Assembly (NCBI GenBank): GCA_025359105.1
Contig: JANYHK010000044.1
Location: 1 to 64,000, forward strand
From: Myxococcales bacterium
GTDB lineage: Bacteria > Myxococcota_A > Polyangia > Polyangiales > Polyangiaceae
Direction of reading: 5' to 3'
DNA: 64,000 bases
Notes under the pieces: model-generated
What the model saw: only the letters and a program-made list of their open reading frames with translations
What the model was told of the DNA's origin: nothing
Database searches by the model: none
Shown: in pieces, positions 46,688 through 57,236 of the stretch
How positions within the stretch are numbered: the stretch's first letter is position 1
Layout: each line of letters starts with the position of its first letter
Program-made: the position numbers and the translations under genes

Positions 46688-48334
46688 CTAGAGCTTCTTC
46701 ATCGAGGTGACGAAGGGCTTGAAGGGGACGTCGTCGATGCGCGCGAATGGCAGGCTGGTCTTGATGCGCGTGAGCGCACCTTCGTGGTCGAATCCCTCGA
46801 CGTCGGCCGGGAGCTTCGCGAGGATCGCGTCGATCTCGTCGGTCGCCGCGTCGGTCTTCGGATGGGCCAGGGGAAAGAGCGTGACCTTGCCCTCGGCCGC
46901 GTACTCGAGGATCGCGGTGGAGTCGGTGCACACGCCGATGGTGCCGTAGCCGAGCGCCGGCTTGTCGGTCCCCGCGAGCATCCACTTCTTGCGGAGGGCG
47001 CCGCCGAGCGACAGCAGCTTCACGACCTTGTCGGCGTCGTCGTTCGAGTCGTAGGTGTACATCGCGTGACCACCCGACCAGTGGCGCATCACGTTCGACT
47101 GGGCGCGGAACGCCGTTCCGTTGTCGATGCCCATGTAGAATTTGAGGTGGGCGTTCAGGAGGGGGCCGCTCACGTAGATGTTGTGGTGCGCGTGCGGGGC
47201 CGGCATCTTGAGCGTACCGCCGTCGGGCAGCGCGATCTGCGTGTCGACCCAGACCGGGGCTCGCACCGATTTGCCCTCGTAGGCGAGGCCCAGAAAGTCG
47301 GCGAAGTAGCGGGCGTTGTCGACCTTGATGCGGTGACCGGACGCCACGAGGGCGCGCAGCGTCTCTTCGATCGTCGTGTACTTCTTGTCGCCGTCCACGA
47401 CGGCCGAGCCGTTGTCCATCGCCAGGCCGTTGAGCACGCTGGCGAACGCCTCGGCGCGCGCGAGCCCGCAGTCGTCGTACGTGTAGTCGGGGAAGTCGCC
47501 TTCCTCGAGGCCAGGGAGGGCGGCGTTCACGGGCTTGCGCCCGCCGCGCGTGACCTTGCAGTCGCGCAGGAGCGCCGACAGATCGAACGACTGGGTCGCG
47601 GGGGCGGGGACCGCGGCCTTCTTGTCTTGCTCGAAGAGGCCTTGCCCGACGCGGAGCATGCCCATCGGGATGACGGGGGCGACGAGATCGTCGGGGATGT
47701 CGGATCGGGTCACTTGCGCGAAGTGGTCGGCGATCGTCCGCTTCAGATCGGCGTCGGTGATGTTCGCTTCGAGCCACTGCCCGACGGCGGCGCCCAGCGC
47801 CTCCTTGCCCACCTTCGACTGCAGGTCACGGAGCACGTCGGCGAGGGCGATCTCCGGGAGATCGCAGTTCGCCTCGCACGCGAAGTCGACGTGCACGTTG
47901 CCGCTCGCCTTGGCGCCGGCGAGCATCGCGCGCGAGCCCACGAGGACGCGGTAGGCGCCGGGCGCGTCGAGGGTCGCTTCGAACGTCGTGGAGGCGGAGC
48001 CCTTCTTGCCGTTCTTGAAGGCGACGACGTGGCCCTCCTGCCCGGGTATCGGTCCATCGATCGTCAGGCTCGGCGTGAAGTCCGCCGATGCGACGGTGAC
48101 CTTCACCTTCGTCTTGCCGAAGCCGTTGAAGCGGTACGCGCGGACCTTGCCGTCGAGCTTGGCGTCGACCGAGAGCGCCGCGTCGGCGGTGAGGCGCCCG
48201 CTCTCGACGACGGCGGTATGCGAGATGTCCGGCGCCGACGCGACCTCGGCCTCGTCGGAGGCGTCGGTCGGGGCGGCTGCGGAGCAGGCGACGGCGAGGA
48301 GCGGGGCGATCAAGAGGAGGGGGCGAAGGCGCAT
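46688..48334 (-). CDS. Large lipoprotein with PPC-like beta domain
   Basis: 548 aa. Lipobox AVAC; the first ~130 residues (GKVRAYRFNGFGKTKVKVTV, GAYRVLVGSR) resemble a bacterial pre-peptidase C-terminal beta domain. The rest is a globular domain with DYTYDDCGLARAEAF, WSGGHAMYTYDSNDD and HNIYVSG with paired Cys. No catalytic motif was recognised. Start ATG 48334 gives the shortest signal-peptide frame; an upstream in-frame Met is less likely. Confidence 0.8.
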   Translation of the reverse strand: MRLRPLLLIAPLLAVACSAAAPTDASDEAEVASAPDISHTAVVESGRLTADAALSVDAKLDGKVRAYRFNGFGKTKVKVTVASADFTPSLTIDGPIPGQEGHVVAFKNGKKGSASTTFEATLDAPGAYRVLVGSRAMLAGAKASGNVHVDFACEANCDLPEIALADVLRDLQSKVGKEALGAAVGQWLEANITDADLKRTIADHFAQVTRSDIPDDLVAPVIPMGMLRVGQGLFEQDKKAAVPAPATQSFDLSALLRDCKVTRGGRKPVNAALPGLEEGDFPDYTYDDCGLARAEAFASVLNGLAMDNGSAVVDGDKKYTTIEETLRALVASGHRIKVDNARYFADFLGLAYEGKSVRAPVWVDTQIALPDGGTLKMPAPHAHHNIYVSGPLLNAHLKFYMGIDNGTAFRAQSNVMRHWSGGHAMYTYDSNDDADKVVKLLSLGGALRKKWMLAGTDKPALGYGTIGVCTDSTAILEYAAEGKVTLFPLAHPKTDAATDEIDAILAKLPADVEGFDHEGALTRIKTSLPFARIDDVPFKPFVTSMKKL

Positions 48335-48513
48335 GCCCCTCGCGAAGCAATTTGCGGACCTTTGACTACATGTAGGCAAATTGTTGAAACCAAGCCAGAT
48401 CAGCGGGGATGTTCATCGCGCGGCGTGGGCCCTTCCCAGCCAGGCGTGGTGCGAGGATCCACCTCACACGAGCTGGTCGACGACTCGCCGACCCCGCGCT
48501 ATGCCGCTGGCCC

Positions 48514-49257
<744 letters not shown>

Positions 49258-49492
49258 GTCGTCCCTCCGCCGGCCTAGGCCCGACTCCGAGCGTCCGTCG
49301 CATCGTCCAGACTCCGGTCGTCCGCCGGCCACCCTCGCTGGATCATTCCTTCCATCAGGGGCAGCCAATTCCGGTCCGTTTGCGCGGCTGCGATCCGTCT
49401 CGCCGACGTTTTTATTAGGCAAGTCATAAAGTTACAAAAAGTACGCCCACTATGTCGTACATGGCCACACATTTGCAAAGTGTGAGGTCATC

Positions 49493-50656
49493 ATGCGCAA
49501 CCTCACCCTCGCCGTCGCCACCCTCGCTTCTGCCTTCGCCCTGCTGCACTGCGCAGGAGGCGGCGCCGACGGCGGAGGAAACCCGGTCACCGACAACAAG
49601 CCGTCGACCGGTGTGTCGCCCGAAGGAGGGAGCGCGCAGAAGCCGCCGAAGTCCGAGGCGCCCGCGGACGCGGGACCGAAGTCGGTCGCCGACGCGGGCA
49701 CGCCCCCCGACGCGGGACCCGTGAAGGGCGCGAAGGACGCCGGCGGCAACCCGGCGGCGGAGGGCCCCGGCCCGGCTTGCACCACGCTCTCCGCGTGCTG
49801 CGGCAAGCTCTCGAACAGCCTCGAGCAGGTCGGCTGCCTCATCGCGAGCGGCAAGAAGAACGAGCTCGTCTGCGACGGCGCCCTCATCACCTTCAACTGC
49901 GCCGCGGCGAACAACCCGGGTCACGGCCCGAGCTGCCTCGGCCTCGTCCCCTTCATCAAGTACTGCGGCAACGACGGCCCGAAGGGCGACGCGAACACCC
50001 TCTACGAGTGCAACACCAGCGGCAACATCTCGATCGTGCGCCAGTGCCCGAACGGCTGCCAGACCAACTTCGGCGTCGACGACTCCTGCATCGCGAGCGG
50101 TGGCGGCGGCGGTGGCGGCGGCGACAGCGCGAGCTGCAAGGGCTTCAGCGGCAAGTTCTGCGGCGCCGACGGCGTCGGCGGCAACCCGAACACGCTCTAC
50201 ACTTGCGCCAACGACAGGGTCGCCAGCTCGCAGACCTGCGAGAACGGTTGCGTCACCAACCCCAACCCGGCGATCGACGATTACTGCGAGGCCACGGGCG
50301 GAGGCGGGGGCGCCAGCTGCACGGGTCTGCCCGACTACAAGTACTGCGGCGCGGACGGCGTGAACGGCGATCCGAAGACCCTCTACACCTGCCGTGGTGG
50401 CAAGGTCACAGACTCGCAGGTTTGCTCGAGCGGGTGCACCATCGGCGCGTCCAACGCCGACGACTATTGCACGGGCGGCGGCACCAGCTCGGCCGACTGC
50501 TCCGGTCTCTCCAACGGCACCTACTGCGGTGACAACGGCCCGATGGGCGATCCCAGCACGGTCTACACCTGCTCCGGCGGCCGCGTCACCAATTCGAGCG
50601 TCTGCTCGTACGGCTGCTACGCCAGCTCCTACGGCGGAAACGACTCCTGCTACTAG
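49493..50656 (+). CDS. Lipoprotein with four tandem six-Cys repeats
   Basis: 387 aa. Lipobox LLHC, a Pro/Ala/Asp/Lys linker to about 95, a Cys-paired segment (TTLSACCGKLSNS, GCLIASGKK) and then four repeats at residues 148, 215, 276 and 336, each with six Cys in the order C-GL-x-x-YC-G-x-(D/N)G-G-(D/N)P-TLYTC...C-x-x-GC...DDYC. Glycine-rich spacers separate them. The repeat resembles small disulfide-rich adhesive or ligand-binding modules but matches no family I know. It has a promoter-like AT-rich gap upstream (49415-49490). Confidence 0.85.
   Translation: MRNLTLAVATLASAFALLHCAGGGADGGGNPVTDNKPSTGVSPEGGSAQKPPKSEAPADAGPKSVADAGTPPDAGPVKGAKDAGGNPAAEGPGPACTTLSACCGKLSNSLEQVGCLIASGKKNELVCDGALITFNCAAANNPGHGPSCLGLVPFIKYCGNDGPKGDANTLYECNTSGNISIVRQCPNGCQTNFGVDDSCIASGGGGGGGGDSASCKGFSGKFCGADGVGGNPNTLYTCANDRVASSQTCENGCVTNPNPAIDDYCEATGGGGGASCTGLPDYKYCGADGVNGDPKTLYTCRGGKVTDSQVCSSGCTIGASNADDYCTGGGTSSADCSGLSNGTYCGDNGPMGDPSTVYTCSGGRVTNSSVCSYGCYASSYGGNDSCY
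49934..50653 (+). repeat. Four ~60-residue Cys-rich tandem repeats
   Basis: Repeat starts at bases 49934, 50135, 50318 and 50498, spaced 201, 183 and 180 nt. The 6-Cys scaffold is fixed while loops vary, so it is an old protein repeat and not a recent DNA duplication. Confidence 0.8.
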
Positions 50657-50765
50657 AGCGAACGTCGATTGACCGGCACGGGCAAATTCGACGGTAGCGA
50701 CCCACCAGAAGCCTAGCGTCGGGTTCCGAGTCACGGTGTCGCCGGGTCGCGCTACGCTCCCGGCG

Positions 50766-51596
50766 ATGCAACGTACCGCGAGCCGCACCGCGCTCCTCGT
50801 CGCCGCTTACCGCGCGCGCCACTCCCTCCGGGCGGACGCGCTGATCCACGATCCCTGGGCCCGCAAGCTGGCGGGACCAGAAGGCGACGAGCTCGCGGCG
50901 CAGCAGGACGCGCTCTACCCGCACCTCGAGCTCTGGGTCGGCGTGCGCTCTGCTTACCTCGATGCGCACGTCGCGACGTGGACGGCGGCGCCGCACGACT
51001 TCCGCCAGGTCGTGGTCCTCGGCGCCGGGCTCGACATGCGCGCCTTCCGGCTCGCGCGCTCGGGCGTACGCTTCTTCGAGGTGGACCACCCCGCGAGCCA
51101 GGCGGACAAGCTCGCGCGCCTGACCGCGACCGGCGCGCACCCGAGCGGGCACGCCACCTACGTGCGGTGCGACTTCGAGGTCGAGAGCTTCGTCGACCAG
51201 CTCGTTCAGGCGGGCTTCGACGCCGCCGCCCCCGCGCTCTTCCTCTGGGAAGGCGTGACGCCCTACCTGCCCGAGGCCGCCGTCCGCGCGACGCTGGGCG
51301 CAATCGCGCGGCGCTGCCACGTGCGCTCGATCGTCCTGTTCGATCACCTGCTGAAGAAGGTGGTGCAGCGCGAGGCGAAGGACGACACCCAGGCCTTCGT
51401 GGACGCGCTCGGCGAGAGGGTGGTCTGGGGGACGAACGATCCGCTCCCGATGCTCTACGAAGAGGGCTTCCGTCACGTGCGCAGCCTCGCGTTCGACGAG
51501 GCGTGCCTCACGCTGACCGGTACCTACGAGCGCGCCCGCGAGTTCCGTTTCCAGCGCATCGTGTGGGCAAGCGCCACCGCCCCGGCGATGATTTGA
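50766..51596 (+). CDS. SAM-dependent methyltransferase, LCM/TIGR00027 type
   Basis: 276 aa. MQRTASRTALLVAAYRARHSL, then IHDPWARKLAG, motif I VVLGAGLDMRAFRL, acidic loop FFEVDHPASQ and LFLWEGVTPYL are the order found in class I methyltransferases of the leucine carboxymethyltransferase-like family used on O- or N-targets in secondary metabolism. ATG 50766 chosen since the conserved start is MQRTASRTA. Substrate unknown; converges with hemW. Confidence 0.87.
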   Translation: MQRTASRTALLVAAYRARHSLRADALIHDPWARKLAGPEGDELAAQQDALYPHLELWVGVRSAYLDAHVATWTAAPHDFRQVVVLGAGLDMRAFRLARSGVRFFEVDHPASQADKLARLTATGAHPSGHATYVRCDFEVESFVDQLVQAGFDAAAPALFLWEGVTPYLPEAAVRATLGAIARRCHVRSIVLFDHLLKKVVQREAKDDTQAFVDALGERVVWGTNDPLPMLYEEGFRHVRSLAFDEACLTLTGTYERAREFRFQRIVWASATAPAMI

Positions 51597-51600
51597 CGCC

Positions 51601-52731
51601 TCAGAAGAGGCGGGCCGCCGTGTCGTCGGTGAAGAGCCAGGCGCCCGGCGGGATCCGCAGGCGTCCGCCTTCGCGAACGAGCCGGCCGCGCGCTTCGAGC
51701 TGCGCCGCGGTCTTCGTTCGCTCGCCCGTCCATGGGGCGATGCCGAGGTCGCGCCCGGCGTCATCGAGGTCGAAGCCCGTCGCCAGACGCAGGCCGAGCA
51801 TGATCCGCTCGCGGAGCAGGGCGAGAGGCGCAAGTGGCTCGCGGCTCTCCTCGGTCGCGGCGGCCGCACCCTGCACGTACTTTTGCGGCAAGATCGGGTT
51901 GCGGTAGCGGGCTCCGCGGGAGTAGCCGTACGCCGCGCAGCCGAGGCCGACGTACTCCTCGCCGCGCCAGTACCCGAGGTTGTGGCGCGCCTCCTCGCCC
52001 GGACGCGCGTAGTTCGAGATCTCGTAGTGCGTGAGGCCGCGCGCGCCGAGGGCCTCGTCGATCGCGAGGAACGACTCGGCGACGGCGCCGTCGTCGGCGA
52101 GCGGCAGGCGCCCGCGCTTGGCGAGCTCGCCGAAGCGTGTGCCCGGCTCGATGGTGAGCTGGTAGCAGGACAGATGCGCGAGGCCGAGATCGGCGAGCGC
52201 CGCCGCCTGGTCGCGGGCGTCCTCCGGGGACTGGTCGGGCAACCCGAAGATGAGATCGGTCGATACGCGCGGCACGCACGCGAGCGCCCCCTCGATCGCG
52301 CGTCGCGCGCCCGCCGGATCGTGCAGTCGGCCGAGATAGGTGAGCTGGTCGGTCCGGAGCGACTGGGTCCCGATCGACACGCGCCCGACGCCGACGTCCA
52401 CGAGCGCCTGCGCGCGGTCGCGATCGAGCGACGTGGGGTTGCACTCGACGGTGACCTCGACGTCGGCCGCTGTGCGCGCCGTCGCCCGGATGCCCGCGAG
52501 GACCCGGCCGAGCTCCCGCGGCTCCCACAGGCTCGGCGTCCCGCCGCCGAAGAAGACGCTCGCGATCTCCCGATCCTCGAAGAGGGCCGCCCGCGCCGCC
52601 AGCTCAGCAAGGACCGCGTCGGCGTAACCTGCGTGGTCGATGTTGTCGCGCTCCTCCGCATACGACACGAAATCGCAGTAGGGGCACTTCGCTAAGCACC
52701 AGGGAAAGTGGACGTAAACCGACGCGCGCAT
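51601..52731 (-). CDS. hemW: Radical SAM heme chaperone HemW
   Basis: 376 aa. Radical SAM motif CLAKCPYC (Cys12, 16, 19) preceded by VYVHFPW; GGGTPS, TVECNP, GTQSL, the block GLPDQSPED, and HNLGYWRGEEYVGLG with the HemW-type HNxxYW. This marks HemW, which inserts heme into respiratory proteins, and not HemN. ATG 52731 is used because MRASVYVHFPWC is the true N-terminus; the longer frame adds a non-conserved extension. Confidence 0.9.
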   Translation of the reverse strand: MRASVYVHFPWCLAKCPYCDFVSYAEERDNIDHAGYADAVLAELAARAALFEDREIASVFFGGGTPSLWEPRELGRVLAGIRATARTAADVEVTVECNPTSLDRDRAQALVDVGVGRVSIGTQSLRTDQLTYLGRLHDPAGARRAIEGALACVPRVSTDLIFGLPDQSPEDARDQAAALADLGLAHLSCYQLTIEPGTRFGELAKRGRLPLADDGAVAESFLAIDEALGARGLTHYEISNYARPGEEARHNLGYWRGEEYVGLGCAAYGYSRGARYRNPILPQKYVQGAAAATEESREPLAPLALLRERIMLGLRLATGFDLDDAGRDLGIAPWTGERTKTAAQLEARGRLVREGGRLRIPPGAWLFTDDTAARLF

Positions 52732-52844
52732 GCTGTGCTGATGACCTGGGCCTCTCCTGGGCTCTCCTGGGGAGCCGGGCATCTCCATACCCCCAATTGC
52801 CGCGCGGGGGGGGCGGTGTTAGATTTTGAGTTGATCTTCTCCTA

Positions 52845-55010
52845 ATGCTGCAGGTTGAACACATCGTCGAGCGGGTGAGGGCCTACCAGCCCACGGCGGA
52901 CGCCGAGCTCATCAAGCGCGCGTACGACTACAGCTTCAAGATGCACGCCGGTCAGATGCGCAAGAGCGGCGATCCGTACTTCGTCCATCCGGCGAGCGTG
53001 GCCGGCATCATCACCGAGCTCCGGCTCGACACCGCGAGCGTCTGCGCCGGGCTCCTGCACGACGTGGTCGAGGACACGCTCGCGTCGACGGCCGACATCG
53101 AGCGCGAGTTCGGCGTCGAGATCGCGCACCTCGTCGACGGCGTCACCAAGCTCAGCAAGATCAACTTCACGAGCAAGGAGGACCGTCAGGCGGAGAACTT
53201 CCGCAAGATGGTCGTCGCGATGGCGCAGGACATTCGCGTCCTGCTCGTCAAGCTCTGCGACCGCATCGACAACATGCGCACGCTCGAGCACATGAGCCGC
53301 GAGGCGCAGGAGCGCATCGCCCGCGAGACGATGGAGATCTACGCGCCGCTCTCGAACCGGCTCGGCATGCAGAACTTCAAGAGCGAGCTCGAGGATCTCT
53401 CGTTCAAGTACCTCGAGCCCGACGCGTACAAGGATCTCTCGACCGCCATCACGCGCACCAAGCGCGAGCGGGACAAGTACATCAGCGAGGTCTGCAAGAC
53501 GCTCTCGGCGCGCATGGCCGAACAGGGCTTCGCTTCCGACGTGACCGGGCGCGCCAAGCACCTCTATTCGATCTGGCGCAAGATGCAGACGCTCGAGTGC
53601 ACGCTCGAGCAGATCCACGACATGATCGCGTTCCGCGTCCTCGTGGAGAGCGTGAGCGACTGCTACGCGGCGCTCGGGGTCATCCACTCGAAGTGGACGC
53701 CGGTGCCGGGGCGCTTCAAGGACTACATCGCGCTGCCCAAGCCGAACATGTACCAGTCGCTCCATACGACGGTCATCGGTCCGGGCCGCGAGCGCGTCGA
53801 GATCCAGATCCGCACGCACGAGATGCACCGCGTCGCCGAGCGCGGTATCGCGGCGCACTGGAAATACAAGGAGAAGGGCGGGGGAGGCCTCGCCGACGCC
53901 GACGCGCAGCGCTTCGGGTGGCTCCGCCAGCTCATGGAGTGGCAGAAGGAGCTGAAGGATCCGGCCGAGTTCCTCGAGGGGGTCAAGGTCGATCTGTTCC
54001 AGGACGAGGTCTACGTCTTCACACCGAAGGGGGACGTGCGTGTCTTCCCGCGCGGCGCGACGCCCATCGACTTCGCGTTCGGCATCCACTCGCAGCTCGG
54101 CGAGCACATCACCGGCGCGCGCATCAACGGCAAGATCGAGCCGCTCCGCTACAAGCTCCGCAACGGCGACATCGTCGAGGTCATGACGTCGGCGACCCAG
54201 CAGCCCAACAAGGACTGGCTGGACATCGTCGGCACCACGCGGGCCAAGGCGAAGATCCGCAACTACCTGCGCCTCGAGCAGCGCGACAAGTCTCTTCGCC
54301 TGGGGCGCGAGCTGCTCGAGCGTGAGCTCCACAAATCGAGCGTCTCGCTCAACAAGCTCCTCAAGAACGACAACGAGCTCCGCAAGGTGCTCGAGGAGCT
54401 CAAGGTCCAGACGGCCGAGGAGCTCTTCGTCGGCATCGGCTACGGCAAGATCGACCCGCAGGAGGTCCTCGCCATCGTCGCCCCGCCCGACGACAACGGC
54501 AAGGAGAGCAAGCCGCCCGAGCAGCTCCGCGAGGGCCGCGTCGCCGGCTTCGTCCGCAAGGTCATCAAGCGCGACGACGGCGGCATTCGCCTGAACGGCA
54601 TCGACGACGTGCTCGTCCGATACGCGCGGTGCTGCAGCCCGCTCCCCGGGGACGACATCCTCGGCTTCATCACCCGTGGCCGCGGCGTCACCGTCCACCG
54701 GCGCACATGCCAGAAGGCCTTCGACACCGATCCGGAGCGGCGCGTCGACATCGCCTGGGACAGCAAGGCGAAGATCAACCGCAGCGTGCAGCTACGCGTC
54801 GTGACCGCGAACCGCCCCGGCATCCTCGCGACGGTGGGTCAAACCTTCAGCGAGCAGGGCATCAACATCAGCGAGGCCAACTGCCGCGCGGGCGACGACG
54901 GCCGCGCGGTCAACGTGTTCACCTTCAACTGCTCGGACCTCAACCAGCTCAAGAACGTGATGCGCGCGCTGCAGAAGGTGCAGGGCGTCGTGGCCGTGGA
55001 GCGCGCGTAG
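52845..55010 (+). CDS. rel: Bifunctional (p)ppGpp synthetase/hydrolase Rel/SpoT
   Basis: 721 aa, typical length. HD hydrolase domain (about 40-180) with LLHDVVEDT, synthetase domain with YSIWRKMQ, FKDYIALPKPNMYQSLHTT and EIQIRTHEMH, TGS domain (VYVFTPKGDVRVFPRGATPIDFA), zinc-finger/helical region (ARCCSPLPGDDI) and a C-terminal ACT domain (VVTANRPGILATV). All catalytic residues appear intact, so both synthesis and breakdown of (p)ppGpp are likely. The ~110-nt gap to hemW holds an AT-rich promoter-like stretch (TTAGATTTTGAG). Ends with a hairpin. Confidence 0.95.
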   Translation: MLQVEHIVERVRAYQPTADAELIKRAYDYSFKMHAGQMRKSGDPYFVHPASVAGIITELRLDTASVCAGLLHDVVEDTLASTADIEREFGVEIAHLVDGVTKLSKINFTSKEDRQAENFRKMVVAMAQDIRVLLVKLCDRIDNMRTLEHMSREAQERIARETMEIYAPLSNRLGMQNFKSELEDLSFKYLEPDAYKDLSTAITRTKRERDKYISEVCKTLSARMAEQGFASDVTGRAKHLYSIWRKMQTLECTLEQIHDMIAFRVLVESVSDCYAALGVIHSKWTPVPGRFKDYIALPKPNMYQSLHTTVIGPGRERVEIQIRTHEMHRVAERGIAAHWKYKEKGGGGLADADAQRFGWLRQLMEWQKELKDPAEFLEGVKVDLFQDEVYVFTPKGDVRVFPRGATPIDFAFGIHSQLGEHITGARINGKIEPLRYKLRNGDIVEVMTSATQQPNKDWLDIVGTTRAKAKIRNYLRLEQRDKSLRLGRELLERELHKSSVSLNKLLKNDNELRKVLEELKVQTAEELFVGIGYGKIDPQEVLAIVAPPDDNGKESKPPEQLREGRVAGFVRKVIKRDDGGIRLNGIDDVLVRYARCCSPLPGDDILGFITRGRGVTVHRRTCQKAFDTDPERRVDIAWDSKAKINRSVQLRVVTANRPGILATVGQTFSEQGINISEANCRAGDDGRAVNVFTFNCSDLNQLKNVMRALQKVQGVVAVERA

Positions 55011-55022
55011 CTCCGCGCGCTC
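54999..55022. terminator. Hairpin overlapping the rel stop
   Basis: GAGCGCGCG and CGCGCGCTC form a perfect 9-bp stem with loop TAGCTC, the loop holding the stop codon TAG. No U tract follows, so it may be a bidirectional structural barrier between two convergent genes and not a classical terminator. Confidence 0.4.
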
Positions 55023-55030
55023 GTGGTGGG

Positions 55031-57205
55031 CTACCGCAGCTCGAACAGGTAGCTGCGATCGTAGGTCTCGACGGCGAGCCGGGTCCCCTCGAGGCGGATC
55101 TCCTCGGGCCCTGAGTCGACCGGGGTGCGGGACATCGTCTTGCCGTCGCTCTTGCGCAGGATGAAGAGGAAATCCGGCTCCGCGGTGAAGCCGTAGCCGG
55201 ACAGGAGGTACTCGCCGGTCGTCACGAGCGGCGAGTTGCACACGAGCGCATCGCTCCGCCACAAGAGGCGGCCCGTCGCAAGGTCGAGCGCGGACACGAA
55301 GCCCTTCTTCCCGTTCACCTCCTTCGCGTACGAGCCGCCACCGTTGCACACGTAGACGGTGCCGTCCTCGGCGATGGCGCCCGTGACGTCCTCCACCGCG
55401 AACTCCTTCCACTGGGGGTTGGGGCTGGGCGGGTGGCGGAAGGCGTCCATGTCGAAGATCCGCTCGGTCGTGCCGTCCTTGAGCACGGCGAGGTAGCGAC
55501 CGCCGTAGACGAGCAGCATCCGGTCGGGCGAGGGGAGGATCGCGCGCAGGTCCTCCATCCCGTACGAGGAGGGAATGTCCTGGGGTGCGCCGGCCGGCAG
55601 GGCGCCGCGCGCGACCGGCGCGAGCAAGAACGGTCGATCTGCGCGGAACGTCTTCGGCGCGAGCGCGCGCACCGGATCGGCGTTGCGCTTCTGGACGAGG
55701 GTGAGCCGCGGCGGTCTTCCGTCGGGCGGCGGCCTCGCGCCGGGCGCCGCGTATGCCCACGGCGGCGCCGCGAGCACGATCGGCGCGGTGGTGGTGAGAT
55801 CGATCTTGCGCGGGCCGCGCGTCTGGCCCTCGAGAAACTCCAGCGCGGCGTGGAGACCGTCGTCGAGGAAGCGCTCGCTCGGGTAGTGGCGCATCTCACG
55901 AAGGGCTTCGGCGAGCGCGGTCGTGTCACGACGGTCGATGGCGGCGGCGGCGACGCCTGCCCAGCACCTGGCCTCGGGCCGGGCAAAGGCGACCTCGGCC
56001 TCGGCGGCCGGCAAGTCGGCAGGCAGCGCGGCGGGCAGGGGAGCCGCCGCGCGAAACACGTAGTCGGTGTCGTAGGTGCGGACGAAGACCCTGTCCCCCT
56101 TGGCGACGATCGCCTCGGGGCCGCTCTTCAGCGGGATCTTCTGCTCGCTCGTGCCCTTCGCGGCGTCGAGAACGAAGAGGAAATCGGGCTCGGCGGTGAA
56201 GCCGTAGCCCGCGATGATCGAACGACCGGCCACGACGAAGTTGCCGAGGTTGCTGGTGAGCGGATCGCTGGACCAGAGCAGGCGACCGCTCTTGGCGTCG
56301 AACGCGGCGACGTAGCCGGTCTTGCCGCCGACCTCTTTCGCGTAGCCGTTCACCGCCAGCGCGACGACGAGCGTGCTCCCCATCAGCTGCGCGTAGTCGA
56401 CGTCGAGGCGGTGGCCACCGGCGGCCATGGCCCGCGACGCGTCGAACACCAGCGGCTTTTTGCCGGACGCCGACGCGACGAGGACGCTGCCGTAGAAGGC
56501 GACGTGGTGATCGGGGTGCGGGTAGAGCCCGCGGAGCCGCGCCTTGCGAAACGTGGCCGCGACGTGATCGGGGAGCGGGTCGGTGCCGCCGCGGCCGACG
56601 GGGTGAGCGAGGCCGTTGTTCTTGAACCAGTCCTCGTTGTCGACGATGAGGTTCTTCTTCTGCGTGTCGAGCGTGAGGCGGACGACGGAGGCGTTGGGCG
56701 GGACCGGGGCCTCGGCGACGAGCGTGCGGACGAGGGGGAGCGCCTCGAGCTGCGTGATGCGCACGTCACTGACCTCGTCGCCCGCGCTCGCGTTCGCGCG
56801 GCCCAGCTTGGACTGGCTCGCGCGGCGCAGGATCTCGGCCGCGAGGTCCTGCGGGCGTTGGCGCACGATCTCCGAGAGCTTCGCGACCGCCTCGGCGGCG
56901 TGATCGGCGAAGAGCGCGTCGATCGCGGCCGCGCGCTCGGCGAAGAGCGGCGAGGATGGGATCGCTTCCTTGCACGGCAGGCGCTTGCCCTCGGCCGGAT
57001 CGACGGCGACGGGGTTGGAGCTTCCGGCCTCTGGCGGCCCCGGGGACGCGACGGGTAGCGCGGCCCCACCCGCCTGCTGCTGTGGCGGCGGCGGCGGGCG
57101 CGAGCCGCAGGCGCCCAGGAGAGTCGCGACACACAGCCAACGCGCGCCGGCGGCGGCGCGGCGCGCGAGACGAGAGAGGCCCGGCCGGATCGTGGAGTCG
57201 GTCAT
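55031..57205 (-). CDS. PQQ-like propeller lipoprotein with internal duplication
   Basis: 724 aa. Lipobox LGAC, Pro/Gln/Gly linker, a helical N-terminal region, then repeated strand blocks characteristic of PQQ-like/quinoprotein propellers. Two long copies match: GYGFTAEPDFLFVLDAAKGT (about residue 325) and GYGFTAEPDFLFILRKSDGK (about 685), each followed by a ...SGPEEI/SGPEAI and a closing YDR/YDT strand. Function unknown; likely a surface scaffold. Confidence 0.83.
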   Translation of the reverse strand: MTDSTIRPGLSRLARRAAAGARWLCVATLLGACGSRPPPPPQQQAGGAALPVASPGPPEAGSSNPVAVDPAEGKRLPCKEAIPSSPLFAERAAAIDALFADHAAEAVAKLSEIVRQRPQDLAAEILRRASQSKLGRANASAGDEVSDVRITQLEALPLVRTLVAEAPVPPNASVVRLTLDTQKKNLIVDNEDWFKNNGLAHPVGRGGTDPLPDHVAATFRKARLRGLYPHPDHHVAFYGSVLVASASGKKPLVFDASRAMAAGGHRLDVDYAQLMGSTLVVALAVNGYAKEVGGKTGYVAAFDAKSGRLLWSSDPLTSNLGNFVVAGRSIIAGYGFTAEPDFLFVLDAAKGTSEQKIPLKSGPEAIVAKGDRVFVRTYDTDYVFRAAAPLPAALPADLPAAEAEVAFARPEARCWAGVAAAAIDRRDTTALAEALREMRHYPSERFLDDGLHAALEFLEGQTRGPRKIDLTTTAPIVLAAPPWAYAAPGARPPPDGRPPRLTLVQKRNADPVRALAPKTFRADRPFLLAPVARGALPAGAPQDIPSSYGMEDLRAILPSPDRMLLVYGGRYLAVLKDGTTERIFDMDAFRHPPSPNPQWKEFAVEDVTGAIAEDGTVYVCNGGGSYAKEVNGKKGFVSALDLATGRLLWRSDALVCNSPLVTTGEYLLSGYGFTAEPDFLFILRKSDGKTMSRTPVDSGPEEIRLEGTRLAVETYDRSYLFELR

Positions 57206-57236
57206 CCTTCCCCGAATGTAGCGCAGCCTTCGCGGC

